Source: Exiguobacterium sp. KRL4 (GTDB lineage Bacteria; Bacillota; Bacilli; Exiguobacteriales; Exiguobacteriaceae). From it: a stretch of 64,000 bases of DNA. Of the stretch, positions 34,316 to 45,455 are shown in pieces (position 1 is the first letter of the stretch; every line of letters starts with the position of its first letter). A model generated the notes under the pieces. It was given only the letters and a program-made list of their open reading frames with translations, was not told where the DNA came from and did not search any database. The DNA lies in the NCBI RefSeq assembly GCF_001870785.1, contig NZ_MOLV01000012.1, forward strand, positions 1-64,000, given 5' to 3'. Position numbers and translations under genes: made by a program.

Positions 34316-35071
34316 TTATTTTTCTGTTTTTGTACCGCTTCTAAACCAACCTAACACCAAAATCAAGACGAGCACAACCCAGAAGATGGATTGCCATAAT
34401 GTGCTTTCCGGAAATTCGTGTGGCAAGACGTGAATGGATGGGTGCGCGAGTGTCATGACGACGAGCTTGACACCAACCCACGCAACGAGCCAAAAGGCGG
34501 CTTCTTCGATTCCCGGTCGTTTCTGTAACAACACGACAAACCAGCTCGCAAAGTAACGCATGATGACAAGGCCGATAATGCCGCTAAAGAAGACGACCCA
34601 GAATTGTCCCGTGTTCAGACCACCGATCGTACCACCGATCATCGGTAACGTGGTTGCCATCGCAACTGCCGCAAGCGTCGAGTCAACAGCAAATGCCAAG
34701 TCGGAAAATTCGACTTTGACGACGGTCCACCAAAAATTCGGTGAGGCCTTTCCCGACGCCAGCGCGTCCGGAACTTGGTGTTTGTTGGAACGTGCCTCGA
34801 CGATTCCTTTAAACGCGACGTAGAAGAGGTACACCGCACCAAGTGCCTGCAATTCCCAAATCGTTGCTAAATACGAGGCAAAGAAAATTGCGATGAAACG
34901 TAAGACGAGAGCCCCGATCAGTCCATAAAATAAAGCTTTTTTTCGTTGCTCATCCGGTAGCGGACGAACGAGGACCGCCATGACCATGGCGTTATCTGCC
35001 GACAGTAATCCTTGTAAGATGATTAAGACAAGTCCAACCGTCGCATACTGCGTAATTAATCCAATATCCAT
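34316..35071 (-). CDS. TerC family membrane protein (first copy)
   Basis: A 251-residue integral membrane protein of the TerC family, about seven helices. Conserved acidic residues are in LLSADNAMVM near residue 24 and FSDLAFAVDSTLAAVA near 122, the predicted metal-binding sites. Relatives export manganese during protein secretion or confer tellurite resistance. The ATG follows AAGGAGA. It has its own palindromic promoter region and terminator, although it is next to a second TerC gene. Confidence 0.88.
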   Translation of the reverse strand: MDIGLITQYATVGLVLIILQGLLSADNAMVMAVLVRPLPDEQRKKALFYGLIGALVLRFIAIFFASYLATIWELQALGAVYLFYVAFKGIVEARSNKHQVPDALASGKASPNFWWTVVKVEFSDLAFAVDSTLAAVAMATTLPMIGGTIGGLNTGQFWVVFFSGIIGLVIMRYFASWFVVLLQKRPGIEEAAFWLVAWVGVKLVVMTLAHPSIHVLPHEFPESTLWQSIFWVVLVLILVLGWFRSGTKTEK

Positions 35072-35103
35072 AAAAACGAATCTCCTTTTTCTTCAGTAAG
35101 TTT

Positions 35104-35119
35104 ATTATAAGTCGACTTA
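35104..35119 (-). promoter_or_regulatory. Palindrome over the -10 box of the first TerC gene
   Basis: The 12-base perfect palindrome TAAGTCGACTTA (35108-35119) abuts a minus-strand TATAAT (35104-35109). No clear -35 box is seen, so an activator or repressor site is likely. Confidence 0.4.
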
Positions 35120-35186
35120 CCTAAAAGAAAAAGACTGAAGACTTGGAACTGATTCATCTTTTTACCCGGTCTTTCGGATTATTAGA

Positions 35187-35216
35187 CAAAAAAAGACTCT
35201 CCGTGAAGGAGAGCCC
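35187..35216 (-). terminator. Terminator after the second TerC gene
   Basis: On the minus strand GGCTCTCC and GGAGAGTC pair around TTCAC, followed by seven T. Confidence 0.88.
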
Positions 35217-35223
35217 AAAGATC

Positions 35224-36081
35224 TTACAGATGTTTTTCGACTTTCTTTTGTGCATCTGGATTTGATTTTGTTTTTGGAGAAGAGAACCAACCCCAAAGTG
35301 CGAGACTGACCATGACTGTCCAGAAGAAAATCTGCCATGGTGTACTGTGGGCAAATCCTTCTGGAAGCTTCATCACTTCAAAAATCGTTCCTTCAATCGA
35401 TGCATGGTATTTCGGGTGTTCGAGTGCAAGGACAGCGAGTTTGACACCGACCCACGCAACGATTGCGAAAGCGGCTGTTTCAAGACCCGGACGTTCCGCG
35501 AGCAATCGTACGAAGACACGTGCTGCAAAACGCATCAAGACGACACCCGTCAATCCACCGGTTAAGATGACGACGAAGTGACCTGTGTTCAAGCCACCGA
35601 CTTCACCAGTTCCCCAGTTTGGAAGCGCAACAGCCAAGGCGACAGCTGCCAAAATCGAATCGACCGCAAACGCAAGGTCAGCGAATTCAATTTTTGCGAC
35701 TGTTTTCCAAAACTCTGCTTTTGAAACCGGTTCTTCTGATTTTGGTTCTGCGTCGCGCTCATTTTCAGCTCCATGATTCTCACCGATTCGCCGGGCCTTG
35801 ACGGTTTTATAGATATGCCGCAGTCCCATGATCAACAAGTACGCTGCACCAAGTGCCTGGATTTGCCAAATGTCGACGAGGAATGAGATTGCGAATAATG
35901 CCGCAAATCGAAGAACAAATGCTCCTGCCAATCCATAAAATAAAGCTTTTTTCTGTTGCTCGCCGGGTAAATGTTTTACCATTACCGCTAAAACAAGCGC
36001 GTTATCTGCCGAAAGGAGTCCTTCTAATGCGATTAAAACGAGGACAACCCAGGCATATTGAAGTACTAACTGCCAATCCAT
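35224..36081 (-). CDS. TerC family membrane protein (second copy)
   Basis: A 285-residue TerC paralogue of the preceding gene. The sites LLSADNALVLAVMV and FADLAFAVDSILAAVALA match the first copy. It differs by a charged insert of about 25 residues (KTVKARRIGENHGAENERDA) between helices 3 and 4 and a longer C-terminal half. The ATG at 36081 follows GGAAGGAA. The two copies are separated by a terminator, so they are regulated separately. No yybP-ykoY manganese riboswitch was found upstream. Confidence 0.88.
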   Translation of the reverse strand: MDWQLVLQYAWVVLVLIALEGLLSADNALVLAVMVKHLPGEQQKKALFYGLAGAFVLRFAALFAISFLVDIWQIQALGAAYLLIMGLRHIYKTVKARRIGENHGAENERDAEPKSEEPVSKAEFWKTVAKIEFADLAFAVDSILAAVALAVALPNWGTGEVGGLNTGHFVVILTGGLTGVVLMRFAARVFVRLLAERPGLETAAFAIVAWVGVKLAVLALEHPKYHASIEGTIFEVMKLPEGFAHSTPWQIFFWTVMVSLALWGWFSSPKTKSNPDAQKKVEKHL

Positions 36082-36147
36082 CTACTTCATTCCTTCCTAT
36101 TACAATATAAATTACATCAAAAATTCACAGGACACAATAGTTTACAC

Positions 36148-36159
36148 GTTCACATGAAC
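36148..36159. promoter_or_regulatory. Palindromic operator candidate upstream of TerC
   Basis: GTTCACATGAAC is a perfect palindrome. A minus-strand -10-like TATAGT lies a few bases upstream of it in the direction of transcription, so the palindrome would cover the transcription start. Confidence 0.35.
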
Positions 36160-36199
36160 ACATACTATACGATAATGTGCCCGATTGCAAGCAAGTTAT

Positions 36200-36255
36200 G
36201 CCTCTAAATAAGCAAACTGTTTCTTCCGAGCCTTGCGGGTTTCGTTTTTAGAGGC
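36200..36255. repeat. Inverted repeat with 38-base loop, folE2/TerC intergenic
   Basis: GCCTCTAAA and TTTAGAGGC pair perfectly over a 38-base interval that contains CCGAGCCTTGCGGG. The orientation of use is unknown. Confidence 0.6.
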
Positions 36256-36389
36256 GTTCGTGATAAAATTCATATCAACGATACGTCGCGAAAACACATT
36301 CCCGGAATCACCAGACTTGCTCGTCTCTAGCATTCCTGTCATGTTATTACTACTTGTACCACTACAAAAGGACAAAGGGGCCGATTAGA

Positions 36390-37295
36390 ATGTCTACCTA
36401 CCCGATTACATTGCCAACCAAAGAAGAGCGTCACAAGTTGTTTGGTTCAGTTCCTCCTATTAAAGGAACAAAGCCGACTGAAAAAGAAAAAATGATTGAT
36501 CTTCAGAATACACCAAAAAATTTCTTGTTTGCACTGGATGCAGTCGGAATCTCGAACGTCAAACATCCCGTCGTCATTCAAGATGGTGAGACGACACAAG
36601 CTACAATCGCGACGTTTGAACTGTCGACTTCGCTTGTGCAAGACCGTAAAGGAATCAACATGAGCCGCTTGACGGAGCAACTTGACCAGTACCATCACGA
36701 AGGTTGGGTCGTCACAAATGAATCACTCATTCAATTCGCACGCGATTTAGCAGAGCGGATGGAACAAGCAGAAGGTCAGCTGACAATCCGGTACCCATGG
36801 TTCTTTTCGCGGAAAGCACCAGCCACGGGACTCAGTGGATTGATGAATGCCGAAGTCTGGCAAACTGTCAGCGTCAATACGGAAACGGACGAAGCTACTT
36901 TATCGGTTGGTCTGACGATCAACGTCACGACACTCTGCCCGTGCTCAAAAGAAATCAGTGAATACAGTGCCCACAACCAACGGGGTTACGTCACGATGGA
37001 AGCATCGTTACGGGACGAAGCCGAAGAGTTCAACTGGAAACAGGAACTCCTCGACGCAGCAGAATCGAATGCTTCAGCACCACTTCATCCTGTCCTCAAA
37101 CGTCCGGATGAAAAACGCGTCACTGAAATGGCGTATGAAAACCCACGTTTCGTTGAAGATATGGTGCGTTTGATTGCTGCCGACCTTTACGAAATGGATC
37201 CAATCGCGTCGTTCTTCGTCGAATGCCGGAACGAAGAAACGATTCACCAACATGATGCGATTGCCCGAATCACGTTTGATAAAGACGCACAATAA
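36390..37295 (+). CDS. folE2: GTP cyclohydrolase FolE2
   Basis: A 301-residue type IB GTP cyclohydrolase, first step of folate synthesis, able to work with metals other than zinc. The metal/substrate motif VTTLCPCSKEISEYSAHNQRG is near residue 190 with the active-site Cys in CPCSKE, and FARDLAERM and the final ETIHQHDA with the metal-binding Glu/His are present. The ATG at 36390 follows AAAGGGG and gives the family length; an in-frame ATG at 36354 lacks a site. Zinc-dependent FolE is not in the window. Confidence 0.92.
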   Translation: MSTYPITLPTKEERHKLFGSVPPIKGTKPTEKEKMIDLQNTPKNFLFALDAVGISNVKHPVVIQDGETTQATIATFELSTSLVQDRKGINMSRLTEQLDQYHHEGWVVTNESLIQFARDLAERMEQAEGQLTIRYPWFFSRKAPATGLSGLMNAEVWQTVSVNTETDEATLSVGLTINVTTLCPCSKEISEYSAHNQRGYVTMEASLRDEAEEFNWKQELLDAAESNASAPLHPVLKRPDEKRVTEMAYENPRFVEDMVRLIAADLYEMDPIASFFVECRNEETIHQHDAIARITFDKDAQ

Positions 37296-37311
37296 GAATC
37301 AAGGTCACGGG

Positions 37312-37333
37312 GCTGACTCAAAAGTCAGCTTTT
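37312..37333 (+). terminator. First terminator after folE2
   Basis: GCTGACT and AGTCAGC pair around CAAA, then TTTT. Confidence 0.6.
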
Positions 37334-37358
37334 ACACTTAAAAAATCAGCCTGATATC

Positions 37359-37411
37359 AAAACCGCACAGACCGTCACTTCTTCGAAGTGATTCGTCTGA
37401 GCGGTTTTTTT
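37359..37411 (+). terminator. Second terminator after folE2
   Basis: AAACCGC-CAGAC and GTCTG-GCGGTTT form the outer stem, CACTTC/GAAGTG the inner one, then seven T. Confidence 0.9.
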
Positions 37412-37429
37412 GATTCAATTCAACTCAAG

Positions 37430-37873
37430 TCATTTTCGTACCGTTAAATCAGTTGCCCGAACGGTTCCCCAAGGTGAGACATCTGCTTTGACCTCTAGTT
37501 TTTTAGCATCCTCATAGCCTTTGCCCGTGCCTTGTTCCACGTAATACTGCGTCAATTGTGGAATCGTCACGTATTGATCATAATAATCGCCTGCAACAGA
37601 ACCAAAAAACCGTTCATTTGAAATCTGATCAATCTTTGCATAACCATCCGCATCGGTCGTAAACGTGACATAGACCAATCCTTTTTGGATCGAGTCCTCG
37701 GGCTTCAAGTCAGGATACTGTAACATGACATATTCACCGTAGACGGGATTAAACGGATCAAAGGGTTCCGCCCGAAAACGATAGCTGTCACCAAACCAGG
37801 AAATCGAATAAAAGCTGAGGATCACACCCAGGACGACGATAATTTGTAACACCGGAAACAGATACCGTTTCAT
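37430..37873 (-). CDS. GDYXXLXY-domain membrane protein
   Basis: A 147-residue protein with one N-terminal transmembrane helix (FPVLQIIVVLGVILSFYSI) and an external domain. The family motif appears as GEYVMLQY near residue 46. The family regularly partners DUF2157 membrane proteins, as here: the start overlaps the stop of the DUF2157 gene by four bases. The function of the pair is unknown. Confidence 0.8.
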   Translation of the reverse strand: MKRYLFPVLQIIVVLGVILSFYSISWFGDSYRFRAEPFDPFNPVYGEYVMLQYPDLKPEDSIQKGLVYVTFTTDADGYAKIDQISNERFFGSVAGDYYDQYVTIPQLTQYYVEQGTGKGYEDAKKLEVKADVSPWGTVRATDLTVRK

Positions 37874-39063
37874 GACGGAACTCCTCCCTCACGACGTTTT
37901 CGAATCCACCACAGGACACCGGCAACGAAGAAGACCAACAGCGCACCGACCAAGAAGAAGAGCGACATGTCGAGACGATCCCAGGCATAGATGACGTAGA
38001 TCGTCAGTTGGACAGCAATGAAGTAGACAAAGGCAATCGTCAAACGATGACCTTTGCGTTCCTGTTCGATCAAATAGACAAACGCAATGATTTCGACGAG
38101 GGCTGCAATCAAAATCGCTTGTTCGTCAAACCACAACAAACCGAACAGACCCAGTGGTAACAGCCAGAGCAGCGGACGGAATTTTTGATACATCAAATAC
38201 CCGATCGCAACAGCAAAGATGGCAAGGGCGATGGCTTCGCCCCAAGGAATCGATGAGTTCGTCGTTTCGGCACGGACCGTCAGATACACTAGCGAGTTGA
38301 TGGCTGCAACAACTAAATACAGGTGATATAAAAACTGACGATGGACTTCTTGTTTGACGACAAGTAACAGCGGGACAAGGATGAACAAGGTCCAGATCGG
38401 CCAGAGCACACCATCATACGAGACGAGTGCAAACAATTCCAGCCCTGAAAAATAAAGAAATAACCAACTGAAGACAAGTGAAGGTAACGACTGGCTAAAG
38501 TAAAACCAAGCGAGTGAGACGAGCACAAGGAAGACGATTGACGTCCAGTCGAGAAACGTCGCTTGTTCACTCCCAAATCCCCCGATCCCCGTGAAGATGT
38601 TCAAACCTGCAATAAAGGCGAAGACGGCATAGGCCGTATGACGCCACGTAAAAAAATGAGCGAGCGCGGCGACAAAGACTGCCCAACCGATGAAGGTCCC
38701 TTGCATCGACATATGAAAACTCTGAACCGTTACGATGAGGGCTCCTGCGAAGGCGACCAGTCCAAGAATGCGAAAGGCGACGGGATTCCAAATCGTTCGA
38801 CGCTCTGACAAATCGGCAAGCACATAACAGCTGACCATAATGACTAAGACCAATCCGATTTTAATAAGAGCGGGAATCACCTGCCAGTTCGCCGCCAAAA
38901 AACTGAGTAGCGCCAGACCGACGAACGTCAGTCCGATTATCAGTAAAAGCGGGACGCGTTGCTTTTTTTGACGATGTGTTTCGTAGTCTTTAATCCGTTG
39001 GGTCGTCTCTGCATCAATCAGACCAGCTTGCTGCCATTCCATTAATTTTGTCAGCCGTGCCAT
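37870..39063 (-). CDS. DUF2157 polytopic membrane protein
   Basis: A 397-residue protein. A short N-terminal helical region (WQQAGLIDAETTQRIKDYE) of the DUF2157 type is followed by about 12 hydrophobic segments and a basic tail (RKRREGG). The ATG at 39063 follows GGAGGTG; an upstream frame extension to 39102 has no site. It is coupled to the GDYXXLXY gene by an ATGA overlap. No function is known for the family; a sensing or transport role is possible. Confidence 0.82.
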   Translation of the reverse strand: MARLTKLMEWQQAGLIDAETTQRIKDYETHRQKKQRVPLLLIIGLTFVGLALLSFLAANWQVIPALIKIGLVLVIMVSCYVLADLSERRTIWNPVAFRILGLVAFAGALIVTVQSFHMSMQGTFIGWAVFVAALAHFFTWRHTAYAVFAFIAGLNIFTGIGGFGSEQATFLDWTSIVFLVLVSLAWFYFSQSLPSLVFSWLFLYFSGLELFALVSYDGVLWPIWTLFILVPLLLVVKQEVHRQFLYHLYLVVAAINSLVYLTVRAETTNSSIPWGEAIALAIFAVAIGYLMYQKFRPLLWLLPLGLFGLLWFDEQAILIAALVEIIAFVYLIEQERKGHRLTIAFVYFIAVQLTIYVIYAWDRLDMSLFFLVGALLVFFVAGVLWWIRKRREGGVPS

Positions 39064-39173
39064 CGTTGACACCTCCCGATTACAAGTTGCCAGGCTATAC
39101 AAGTATTTTCCCGTTTCTTGTTCTATTCAAGCAACATTTAGCAGAAATTTGGTCTACGACAACGTCTTTTTCA

Positions 39174-39211
39174 AACCAAAAACGATCGCCACTCGAAGTG
39201 ACGATCGTTTG
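39174..39211 (-). terminator. Terminator after the chemoreceptor gene
   Basis: On the minus strand AAACGATCG-CAC and GTG-CGATCGTTT pair around TTCGA, with a T-run. Confidence 0.85.
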
Positions 39212-39216
39212 AAGGA

Positions 39217-41196
39217 TTAGACTTTAAATCGTGAAACGAGGACTTGTAATTCTTCCGCCATGTCCGACAACGTTTTAGCCGATTGTGAAATATCTTCCAT
39301 CGAACCAAGCTGTTCTTCAGTCGTTGCGGCGACACGTTCCGATGCCGCAGAATTCTCATCGGCGATATGGGCGATTTCAGTTGCCGATGCCGACACTTCC
39401 TGAACGTTGGCGGCAATTTCTTCGACTGTCGCCGTGACGTCTTCGATTCGTGGTGTCATCTCTTGTGTCCGTAACATGATTTGTTTGAAGCGGACGGCAG
39501 AATCTTCTGTCGTTTCGAGTCCTGCTTTTGTATGATGTGATACTTCTTTCATCAAGAAGACAGATTGTTCTGTTTCTTGTTTGATGTTTTGGATCAAATG
39601 CGAAATCTGTTTCGTCGATTCCTGTGATTGTTCAGCGAGTTTGCGGACTTCACTTGCGACGACCGCAAATCCTTTTCCGTTCTCACCGGCACGTGCCGCC
39701 TCGATTGCTGCATTCAAAGCAAGCAGATTGGTTTGCGTCGCGATGCCGTTGATGACGTCGACAATCTTTCCGATTTCATTGGAACGGTGGGCAAGCGACT
39801 GGATGACTTCCCCAAAGTTTTCGACCGATGTATCAATTGCCTTCATCTGCTCGACGTTTTTAACGACTGCTGCCGTTCCATCTTCCGCTTCCGCTGCTGT
39901 CGCACGCGATAATTCGGAGACATTCGTCGAACTTTCCGCAATCCGCATGACACCCGATGTAATGGCCTGCAAAGAAACCGCATTTCCGTCGAGCTGACGC
40001 TTCGATTGACCGGCACCTGCCGCCATCTCTTGGATCGAACCAGCGATTTGTTCGGATGCTGCCGTCGTTTGCGCCGCATTCGCCATCAATTCCTCTGACG
40101 AAGCTGCGACCTGTCCGATCGATTGGTCAAGATTCGTAATGATCGAACGGAGCGATACGATCATGACGTTAAAGCTTTCCGCCACTTGCCCGATTTCATC
40201 GTTGGATTCGACGACGACCTGCTCCGTCAAGTCCCCTTCTTGAATCCGCTCCGCACTTTTCGTCAATCGACTCAGCGGACTGAGGATCGAACGTAAGATG
40301 AAAAATAAAAGAATAGCTGCAAAGACGAAAGTCACGGCGATGACGCCAAGTGTTGTCCAAAGGATGCTCGATGATTCATCCGTGATTTCATGGTCGTACA
40401 GCGTGCCGGCGACCTTCCAGCCCGTCAGATTGTTCGTCATGAAGTCCATTTGTTTTTCTTCATTTTCAAACAGGTAGGAAAATTGCCCCTCTTTGCCGGC
40501 GTAAATTGAATCCACCCAGTCCCCTGAGGCTTTTTCACCGGGTTTTAGCGTCGGGTGACTGACGAATTTTTTACCAGAGTCCAAAATCGTCACGTAACCT
40601 TCTTTACCTATTTTGATTTTTTTGGCGATTTCTGCGATCCGGTCGACATCGACGTCAACCGCGATGACGCCTCGTCCATTGCCACCTGTTTGTGAGAGGG
40701 TGACCATCATCTTTCCGGACGCCGCATCGACATACGGATCCGTGATGACGACTTTTCCTTTCGCGTCTTCTGCTGCTTGATACCAAGGACGATCCCGTGG
40801 GTCATAATCCTCCGGCATCGACTGCTCTGGATAAATCGTCATCTCTCCAGTCGTCGTCGCATAATAAATATTGGCGGCCTGGGGATGTGTATCTAAGTAT
40901 TCGGTCATTTTTTCTTTTAAGTCGAGGTTCTGTTTGCCTGATTGATACAAAGTCCCGTCAATCCGGTCCGCAAAAAACGCGACATCCCGTCGCATCGGAT
41001 CGACGATATTCATGATTTCGTCATTCATCCGGTCGACGCCGGCATGTGCGGATTGAAGAATCTGGTCCGTGATTTTTTGTTTGGCTTGACTGTAAGAGAC
41101 AAAGCCGATTAATAGTGACGGAATCAATAATAAGAGCATAGAGGTCAAAATCAGTTTTTGTTTGATGCTCAATGTACGCTTTTTCTTTTCTTTCAT
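39217..41196 (-). CDS. dCache methyl-accepting chemotaxis protein
   Basis: A 659-residue transmembrane chemoreceptor. Helix 1 ([20 protein letters not shown]) is followed by an external dCache domain to about residue 280, helix 2 ([20 protein letters not shown]), a HAMP domain and a signalling hairpin (NQ/THLALN type: [20 protein letters not shown]). The ligand pocket has [10 protein letters not shown] and [10 protein letters not shown], resembling the amino-acid-binding dCache motif (R, W, Y, D). The ATG at 41196 follows GGGAGTTGGAC; an upstream extension overlaps the promoter. A sigma-D-type -10 element precedes it. Confidence 0.88.
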   Translation of the reverse strand: MKEKKKRTLSIKQKLILTSMLLLLIPSLLIGFVSYSQAKQKITDQILQSAHAGVDRMNDEIMNIVDPMRRDVAFFADRIDGTLYQSGKQNLDLKEKMTEYLDTHPQAANIYYATTTGEMTIYPEQSMPEDYDPRDRPWYQAAEDAKGKVVITDPYVDAASGKMMVTLSQTGGNGRGVIAVDVDVDRIAEIAKKIKIGKEGYVTILDSGKKFVSHPTLKPGEKASGDWVDSIYAGKEGQFSYLFENEEKQMDFMTNNLTGWKVAGTLYDHEITDESSSILWTTLGVIAVTFVFAAILLFFILRSILSPLSRLTKSAERIQEGDLTEQVVVESNDEIGQVAESFNVMIVSLRSIITNLDQSIGQVAASSEELMANAAQTTAASEQIAGSIQEMAAGAGQSKRQLDGNAVSLQAITSGVMRIAESSTNVSELSRATAAEAEDGTAAVVKNVEQMKAIDTSVENFGEVIQSLAHRSNEIGKIVDVINGIATQTNLLALNAAIEAARAGENGKGFAVVASEVRKLAEQSQESTKQISHLIQNIKQETEQSVFLMKEVSHHTKAGLETTEDSAVRFKQIMLRTQEMTPRIEDVTATVEEIAANVQEVSASATEIAHIADENSAASERVAATTEEQLGSMEDISQSAKTLSDMAEELQVLVSRFKV

Positions 41197-41242
41197 GTCC
41201 AACTCCCATTCTCGAGTACGATGACTCGTTGTTCTATTCTTT

Positions 41243-41250
41243 TTATCGGC
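41243..41250 (-). promoter_or_regulatory. Sigma-D-type -10 element of the chemoreceptor
   Basis: GCCGATAA on the minus strand, with TGAA (TAAA expected) 15 bases upstream. The same octamer precedes hemAT. Confidence 0.5.
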
Positions 41251-41279
41251 TAGAATGTGTATTTTTTCACAGCAAATAA

Positions 41280-41321
41280 AAAAAGAAGAAAATTCCTTTT
41301 TACAAGGAACCTTCTTCTTTT
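41280..41321 (-). terminator. Terminator after the rhodanese gene
   Basis: On the minus strand AAGAAGG-TTCC and GGAA-TTTTCTTCTT pair around TTGTAAAAA, then a T-run. Confidence 0.7.
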
Positions 41322-41333
41322 CACTCATTTCAG

Positions 41334-41633
41334 TTAAGCTTCTTGATTGCCCTTCCAGTTCATCATGCCGCCTTCGACATTAATGATGTCGTAACCGTAC
41401 TGTTCGAGGAACCGTCCGACGTTCTCACTTCGGGCCCCTGCTTTACAAATCAGATAATACGTTTCGCCTTCTTGCAGTTCGGTATAGCGTTCACCAATCT
41501 CAGACATCGGCAGGAAACGGACGTTTGGAATATGACCGGCGTCGTATTCGTCTTGTTCCCGGACATCCACGACGTGTAACGCTTCGCCTGCTTCGAGCTT
41601 TTCTTGTAATTCATCAACATGAATCGTCTTCAT
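41334..41633 (-). CDS. Single-domain rhodanese-like protein
   Basis: A 99-residue sulfurtransferase-fold protein. [20 protein letters not shown] near residue 22 and the active-site loop [11 protein letters not shown] near 63 carry the persulfide-forming Cys64. It may carry sulfur or serve in thiol homeostasis. The ATG at 41633 follows GAGGAGGA. Monocistronic. Confidence 0.88.
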   Translation of the reverse strand: MKTIHVDELQEKLEAGEALHVVDVREQDEYDAGHIPNVRFLPMSEIGERYTELQEGETYYLICKAGARSENVGRFLEQYGYDIINVEGGMMNWKGNQEA

Positions 41634-41693
41634 AATTAATCCTCCTCTGACGTATCTGTGTCCAGTGTAGCAAAACCGTTAGCAAAACAGAAC

Positions 41694-41721
41694 AAAAGAG
41701 ACCAGCCAAAGCTGATCTCCT
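41694..41721 (-). terminator. Terminator after the amino acid permease
   Basis: On the minus strand GAGATCAGC and GCTGGTCTC pair around TTTG, then TTTTG. Confidence 0.75.
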
Positions 41722-41725
41722 TCAT

Positions 41726-43102
41726 TCATTCGCCAGACGCTTGATCCAGTGGTTGACGCTTTTGTTTATGCATACCCCGTGCATAATAGACAGCAATCAA
41801 AATCACGTACCAAAGTGGTCCAACGACAAGTGCGATCCGCGTCCCCGCATCAAACGCCATCAAGACGATGACACCCGCGAGAGCGACTAACGCGATATAG
41901 TTCGCAATCGGGAAAAACGGAACCGCGAATTCAGCTGTTCCATGGACTTTCCGTGCCCGCATCTGGGCAATCAAGATCATCGCCCATGTCCAGACCGCAC
42001 CGAACGTCGCAATACTCGTGACGATCGCAAAGACATCATCCGGTAAGAAGTAGTTCAAGGCGACGCCAACCAACAAGGCAACTCCGGAAAGAATCGTTGC
42101 CAGTGCCGGTACACCATTTTTTGAAATCTTCGCAAATCGTTTCGGCGCTTCCTGATTTTGCGACAAATTCATCATCATTCGTGCCGTCGAGAAGATCCCT
42201 GAGTTACATGACGACAAGGCTGCCGTCAAGACGACGAAGTTGATGATCCCAGCCGCTGCCGGAATACCTAATGATTCAAACAATAATACAAACGGACTAC
42301 TGTTATTCTGTCCGACTTGATCCCATGGATAAATCGACAGAATGACGAACAATGCGCCGATATAGAAAACCAGGATTCGCCAAAAAACGTTGTTGACGGC
42401 CTTGCGAATCGTTTTCTTCGGATTTTTTGCTTCCCCTGCTGTGACCCCAATCACTTCAATCCCTAAGAAGGCAAACATGACCATTTGCATCGCAAGTAAG
42501 ACCCCACCAAATCCGTTCGGTAAGAAACCGCCGTGCGACCAAAGATTTGAAATCCCGACCGGTGTACCACCGTTCCCGAAACCAATGACGATCGTCAGTG
42601 TTCCGAGGATGATCATCGCAACGATGGCGACGATTTTAATCAAAGCAAACCAAAATTCAAATTCACCATAAAACTTAACGGCAATGAAGTTAATGCTCGT
42701 CATCAGAATGAGTGCACCGAGTGCCCACATCCACGTTGGTGAGTTCGGGAACCATTCTTGCATGTAGATCCCGACGGCCGTAATTTCGGCCATACATGTG
42801 AAAATCCAGAGTAACCAATAATTCCATCCTGTCAGGAAACCGGCTAGCGGGCTGACATATTTCCGAGCATACTCGGCAAAACTGCCTGATACCGGTTCAC
42901 GGACTGCGAGTTCCCCAAGAGCACGCATGATGATAAAGATAATAAGACCACCGATTAAGTACCCGATCAGTATTCCCGGTCCAGCGAGTTGAATCGCCTT
43001 GGCCGACCCCAAGAACAACCCGACACCGATTGCCGCCCCCAGCGACATCAATGTAATGTGACGTTCTTCTAATCCCCGATTCAGTTCTGTCTGTTGTTTC
43101 AT
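41726..43102 (-). CDS. AAT-family amino acid permease
   Basis: A 458-residue, 12-helix APC-superfamily permease of the AAT family. SLGAAIGVGLFLGSAKAIQLAGP and the FAEYARKYV and SGIFSTARMM segments match proline, alanine or D-Ala/Gly permeases; the exact amino acid is uncertain. The ATG at 43102 has only a weak GACGTCAT-type leader. The promoter carries a perfect cre site over its -35 box, so import is repressed during growth on glucose. Confidence 0.85.
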   Translation of the reverse strand: MKQQTELNRGLEERHITLMSLGAAIGVGLFLGSAKAIQLAGPGILIGYLIGGLIIFIIMRALGELAVREPVSGSFAEYARKYVSPLAGFLTGWNYWLLWIFTCMAEITAVGIYMQEWFPNSPTWMWALGALILMTSINFIAVKFYGEFEFWFALIKIVAIVAMIILGTLTIVIGFGNGGTPVGISNLWSHGGFLPNGFGGVLLAMQMVMFAFLGIEVIGVTAGEAKNPKKTIRKAVNNVFWRILVFYIGALFVILSIYPWDQVGQNNSSPFVLLFESLGIPAAAGIINFVVLTAALSSCNSGIFSTARMMMNLSQNQEAPKRFAKISKNGVPALATILSGVALLVGVALNYFLPDDVFAIVTSIATFGAVWTWAMILIAQMRARKVHGTAEFAVPFFPIANYIALVALAGVIVLMAFDAGTRIALVVGPLWYVILIAVYYARGMHKQKRQPLDQASGE

Positions 43103-43164
43103 CTGTATGACGTCCTTCCCGTCTCTGTTTGTTTCCTAGCAGTTCCCCTAACCGCTACGTTGTC

Positions 43165-43194
43165 AGTATAATGAAATTGTGTCCGTTTTGTAAA
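43165..43194 (-). promoter_or_regulatory. Promoter of the amino acid permease
   Basis: On the minus strand TTTACA (43189-43194) and TATACT (43165-43170) are 18 bases apart. Confidence 0.6.
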
Positions 43195-43202
43195 CGTTTT
43201 CA
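43189..43202. promoter_or_regulatory. cre site (CcpA) over the permease -35 box
   Basis: TGTAAACGTTTTCA fits the cre consensus TGWAANCGNTNWCA at all 14 positions and overlaps the -35 box, the expected place for repression. Confidence 0.75.
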
Positions 43203-43261
43203 CGTGATATTTTTGTTCAAGAACACATACTCGAAATATTCTGATTTATGTAACGAAATAT

Positions 43262-43309
43262 GAAAGGAGCAACCACCTATACCAAATAGTATACATGACA
43301 GCTCCTTTC
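43262..43309 (-). terminator. Inverted repeat after pbuX, terminator-like
   Basis: GAAAGGAGC and GCTCCTTTC pair perfectly, with an inner TATAC/GTATA stem. The T-run is weak, so termination is only likely. Confidence 0.5.
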
Positions 43310-43325
43310 ACAGAAGTTACAAACC

Positions 43326-45378
<2,053 letters not shown>

Positions 45379-45431
45379 TACGTTTATTCGTTGATGCGTG
45401 ATGTGTTCCATTTTACGGAGTTCACTGAAAA

Positions 45432-45455
45432 AGTAAAGCCTTTTTCGAAAATGGC
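45432..45455 (-). terminator. Weak terminator candidate after pta
   Basis: On the minus strand AAGCC (overlapping the pta stop) and GGCTT pair around a 12-base loop and are followed by TACTTTTTC. Confidence 0.35.

Larger units (their letters stand above)
36082..36389. other. Divergent regulatory region TerC / folE2
   Basis: 308 bases without a gene. It holds a 12-base palindrome (36148-36159) on the TerC side and a long inverted repeat (36200-36255) in the middle. Neither fits a riboswitch family or Zur box that I know. Confidence 0.5.

Noticed and set aside
36082-36389. yybP-ykoY manganese riboswitch upstream of TerC.
   Set aside because: Conserved loops of that family could not be found on either strand.
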